NCBI GenBank assembly: GCA_046328715.1
Contig: JAXLWB010000021.1
Location: forward strand, 62,001-126,000
Source of the DNA: JAXLWB01 sp046328715
GTDB taxonomy: Bacteria; Chloroflexota; Anaerolineae; Caldilineales; Caldilineaceae
Length of the DNA stretch: 64,000 bases
Direction of reading: 5' to 3'
The translations under genes were made by a program, and so were the position numbers. Position 1 is the stretch's first letter. Each line of letters begins with the position of its first letter. Positions 62,256-64,000 of this stretch are shown here, in pieces. Under the pieces are notes generated by a model. It saw only the letters and a list, made by a program, of their open reading frames with translations. It was not told the origin of the DNA and ran no database searches.

Positions 62256-63385
62256 ACAATGATCGCTGTGCCCTCATTCGGATAATAGACTGCGACCCAG
62301 GGCTGCTGTTTGGCATAGGCGATGGCCAGCCCACTTTGCAGCCAGAACGGACCACGACAGCTCAACACCACCCCTTTCTGGGGATCGACGATTGGCGCGG
62401 TGGTCGTGAACATCTCTTCGTAGGCAAGATAGTGTTCGCCCAGTTGCCAATGAACCGTGGTGTACTCCTCTGTTACAACGGTTTGCCAACTTCCTGGGCC
62501 CACTGTGGGGGCAACAGACAGCGCAATCGAAACCGGTTTCACCCAACTCAAGCGCGCATCAAAAAGATGAAAGGGGCCTGGCTGGGCCTGGATTGCGACA
62601 GCGCAGTATAACCAAGCGGGTCCTCGACCATAGAGCGCGATCTCGCCGTGTGCCGGCACTTGCTCCAGGAACTGGGGTAATTGATCAACCTGCCAGCGAT
62701 ATGTATCCTGATCCCAGCCCAGGTTGCGCTCCAGGCGATCCACTTCGACCACGTGCGCACAGGGGGCGGCGGCCAGGTGGGTTTTGCGTTGAAATTCGAG
62801 CGAGGGGTGGAAAAGGTGGGCGAGCCTGCTGACCAGGGCGCTGCAAACGCTTCCCTGGATCCGGTGCCCACGCTCCAACCCGCCGATGATGGCAGCAAAG
62901 AGTTCATCGGTTGAACCAAGTTGATCCGGCTGATCCAATTGCGAATGGAGTTCAGCAATAATCTCGATGGCGCAGCCGGCTGTGGCATTGATGCGCTGGA
63001 TCATCTGGCGCCAAATGGCTAATTTCTCGATGTCGGCGGCAATCAGAATGGCATGGGTACAATGGGTAAAGATGACTTCTTGTTCAGGAGTCGGTTTGCC
63101 GCCGACATCGACCAACAGCGGCAAGTGCCTATTTTGCAGTCCCTGGCAAACCCGCTCGACATATAAGGGGCTAAATTGACCCTTCTGGCGAATCAAGTTG
63201 ATGGTTGCTGGGTGCGCCTCATGTGAGAAGTCGCCTTCCCCGTCCGGGCAGGCGCGTAGCACATAGTGATCGATCTGCATGTCCCGTAGCGATTGGGTGA
63301 GGCCGTACGTCAAAACTGACTTGCCGCTGTGCGGTGGTCCTCCGATCAAAACGGCCGGGAAGGGATTGGGGTCAGAACGATTCAT
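62153..63385 (-). CDS. csx3: P-loop ATPase fused to two tandem Csx3 (ring nuclease) domains
   Basis: The predicted 410 residues start at ATG 63385 with AAGGAGTTCTAA before it. Residues 1-200 form a P-loop NTPase (Walker A GGPPHSGKSVL, 15-25). Residues about 228-295 form a first Csx3 domain with GRGPAWLY (253-260) and DAR (276-278). Residues 299-380 form a second Csx3 domain with CRGPFWLQ (343-350) and VAVYYPNEG. From memory of archaeal Csx3 (GRGPIWLH, then a His-rich segment and YDPRLG), both match in fold. The Asp-x-Arg is kept only in domain one, and the His segment is missing in both. Csx3 cleaves cyclic tetra-adenylate, so this may be a cyclic-oligoadenylate sensor or sponge. The C-terminal tail (SSPAKS...PRIKRA) overlaps a convergent gene. 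Confidence 0.82.
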   Translation of the reverse strand: MNRSDPNPFPAVLIGGPPHSGKSVLTYGLTQSLRDMQIDHYVLRACPDGEGDFSHEAHPATINLIRQKGQFSPLYVERVCQGLQNRHLPLLVDVGGKPTPEQEVIFTHCTHAILIAADIEKLAIWRQMIQRINATAGCAIEIIAELHSQLDQPDQLGSTDELFAAIIGGLERGHRIQGSVCSALVSRLAHLFHPSLEFQRKTHLAAAPCAHVVEVDRLERNLGWDQDTYRWQVDQLPQFLEQVPAHGEIALYGRGPAWLYCAVAIQAQPGPFHLFDARLSWVKPVSIALSVAPTVGPGSWQTVVTEEYTTVHWQLGEHYLAYEEMFTTTAPIVDPQKGVVLSCRGPFWLQSGLAIAYAKQQPWVAVYYPNEGTAIIVYSSSPAKSIGMSIVSPVVPASTPSSSTPRIKRA

Positions 63386-63411
63386 TTAGAACTCCTTTTA
63401 AGAGAGTAGCT
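63386..63411. promoter_or_regulatory. 26-bp divergent start-to-start gap
   Basis: The start codons of csx3 (63385, minus) and the CARF-type gene (63412, plus) are only 26 bp apart. The csx3 ribosome binding site AAGGAGT lies inside this gap. No room remains for two full promoters, so transcription probably begins inside the opposite coding sequence or one gene is read from elsewhere. Confidence 0.6.
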
Positions 63412-64000
63412 ATGAGTGTCAAAAATGTATTGATCGCCACCCTCGGCGCGCAGCCGCAAGTGGTCACCTTTGCCCTGGATGCACTGTTGGCGCGCAATGA
63501 ACGTGTGGATGAGACCATTGTGCTGCATGTCACCCAGAGCGGCAGCCAGCAAGCGCTGCGCAAGCTCCAACAAGAATTCAGCAACGAACACTATGCTGGG
63601 CACCGCTGTTCGCTGCGTGCGCATGCGCTCTACAACGGTAGCCAACGCATCGAAGACATTCAGGATGAGAGCGCCGCCGAGGCTGTGTTGCAACAGGTGC
63701 GTACCCTGATTGCGCAATTGAAGCAGCAGAACTGTCGCCTGCATCTCTGCGTCACCGGCGGGCGACGGCTGATCAGCTTTATGGTGCTGGCAGCGGCGGC
63801 CCTGCTCTGTGACCATCACGACCGCATCTGGCACATGTACACCCCCGACCCGTTGCGTCAGGCTGCCGAAGGTGGCCGCTTGATGCACGTCCCGCCAGAC
63901 AGTGCCATCCAACTGATTCAGGTGCCACTCGTCCCCTGGGGTACCTGGTTTCCTGGCTTGCGCGCCATGGCCCAGACCCCGCAAGAGGCGGTCAGTGTCC
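63412..64000 (+). CDS. CARF-type CRISPR-associated protein (Cas_NE0113/Csx14-like), partial
   Basis: The open frame reaches the window end with 196 residues and no stop. The N-terminus is VLIATLGAQPQVVTFALDALL, like the NE0113 family start. The central LHLCVTGGRRLISFMVLAAAALLC has the TGGRR-type loop that in CARF domains binds cyclic oligoadenylate. By family knowledge these proteins accompany type III CRISPR-Cas systems and may be cOA sensors or ring nucleases; the full length and any effector domain lie outside the window. ATG 63412 is preceded by a weak AGAGAG. It is divergent from the Csx3-ATPase with a 26-bp gap. Confidence 0.75.
   Translation, partial: MSVKNVLIATLGAQPQVVTFALDALLARNERVDETIVLHVTQSGSQQALRKLQQEFSNEHYAGHRCSLRAHALYNGSQRIEDIQDESAAEAVLQQVRTLIAQLKQQNCRLHLCVTGGRRLISFMVLAAAALLCDHHDRIWHMYTPDPLRQAAEGGRLMHVPPDSAIQLIQVPLVPWGTWFPGLRAMAQTPQEAVSV

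Overview
The window looks like a chromosomal segment of a Chloroflexota bacterium (Anaerolineae/Caldilineae or Herpetosiphon-like). This is inferred from the nusA-ylxR-infB-rbfA-DHH-truB-ribF core, from large exported proteins with Pro/Thr linkers and a recurrent LPLV-type C-terminus, from SH3b, CSLREA and STAND-type proteins, and from many intergenic palindromic repeats. I cannot fix the genus from sequence alone. No rRNA, tRNA or CRISPR array was recognised.

Layout. 0.6-1.2 kb: small exported protein. 1.45-10.6 kb: the translation/transcription operon nusA, ylxR/rnpM, infB, rbfA, nrnA-like DHH phosphoesterase, truB and ribF, without the rimP that usually precedes nusA. 10.7-21.5 kb: accessory housekeeping genes (haem-binding sugar-dehydrogenase-like lipoprotein, glycosyltransferase plus xanthine phosphoribosyltransferase, membrane and SH3 proteins, two cell-surface glycosyltransferases, DUF2237 and glycolipid-binding-like proteins). 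21.7-25.2 kb: AT-rich orphan ORF, a NarL-type two-component pair and an orphan receiver-like protein.

25.3-47.6 kb is a cell-surface and copper-themed block: a 2175-residue exported protein, three consecutive multicopper-oxidase-like proteins, a dockerin-ending reading frame, an adjacent cohesin-beginning protein, a membrane protein, a CSLREA beta-helix protein and a CopC-CopD-subtilisin fusion. The third cupredoxin/dockerin gene and the cohesin gene are broken by several frameshifts. The simplest reading is that the dockerin protein docks on the cohesin protein at the cell surface.

48-57.2 kb: Ser/Thr kinase, a giant membrane Fe-S/ferredoxin/FAD redox fusion, a decayed copy of its FAD module, and a PhoD-like phosphatase. 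Minisatellites fill the convergent gaps (58-bp, 20-bp and 44-bp units). 57.2-58.8 kb holds few genes, many palindromes and one small exported Cys-containing peptide.

58.8-64 kb is a signalling/defence edge: a TPR protein, an HTH-NB-ARC STAND ATPase, a small helical protein, a P-loop ATPase carrying two tandem Csx3 (cyclic-oligoadenylate ring nuclease) domains, and, divergently only 26 bp away, a CARF-type protein of the Cas_NE0113 kind that runs off the window. This is the best candidate here for an undescribed type III-CRISPR-like ancillary module.
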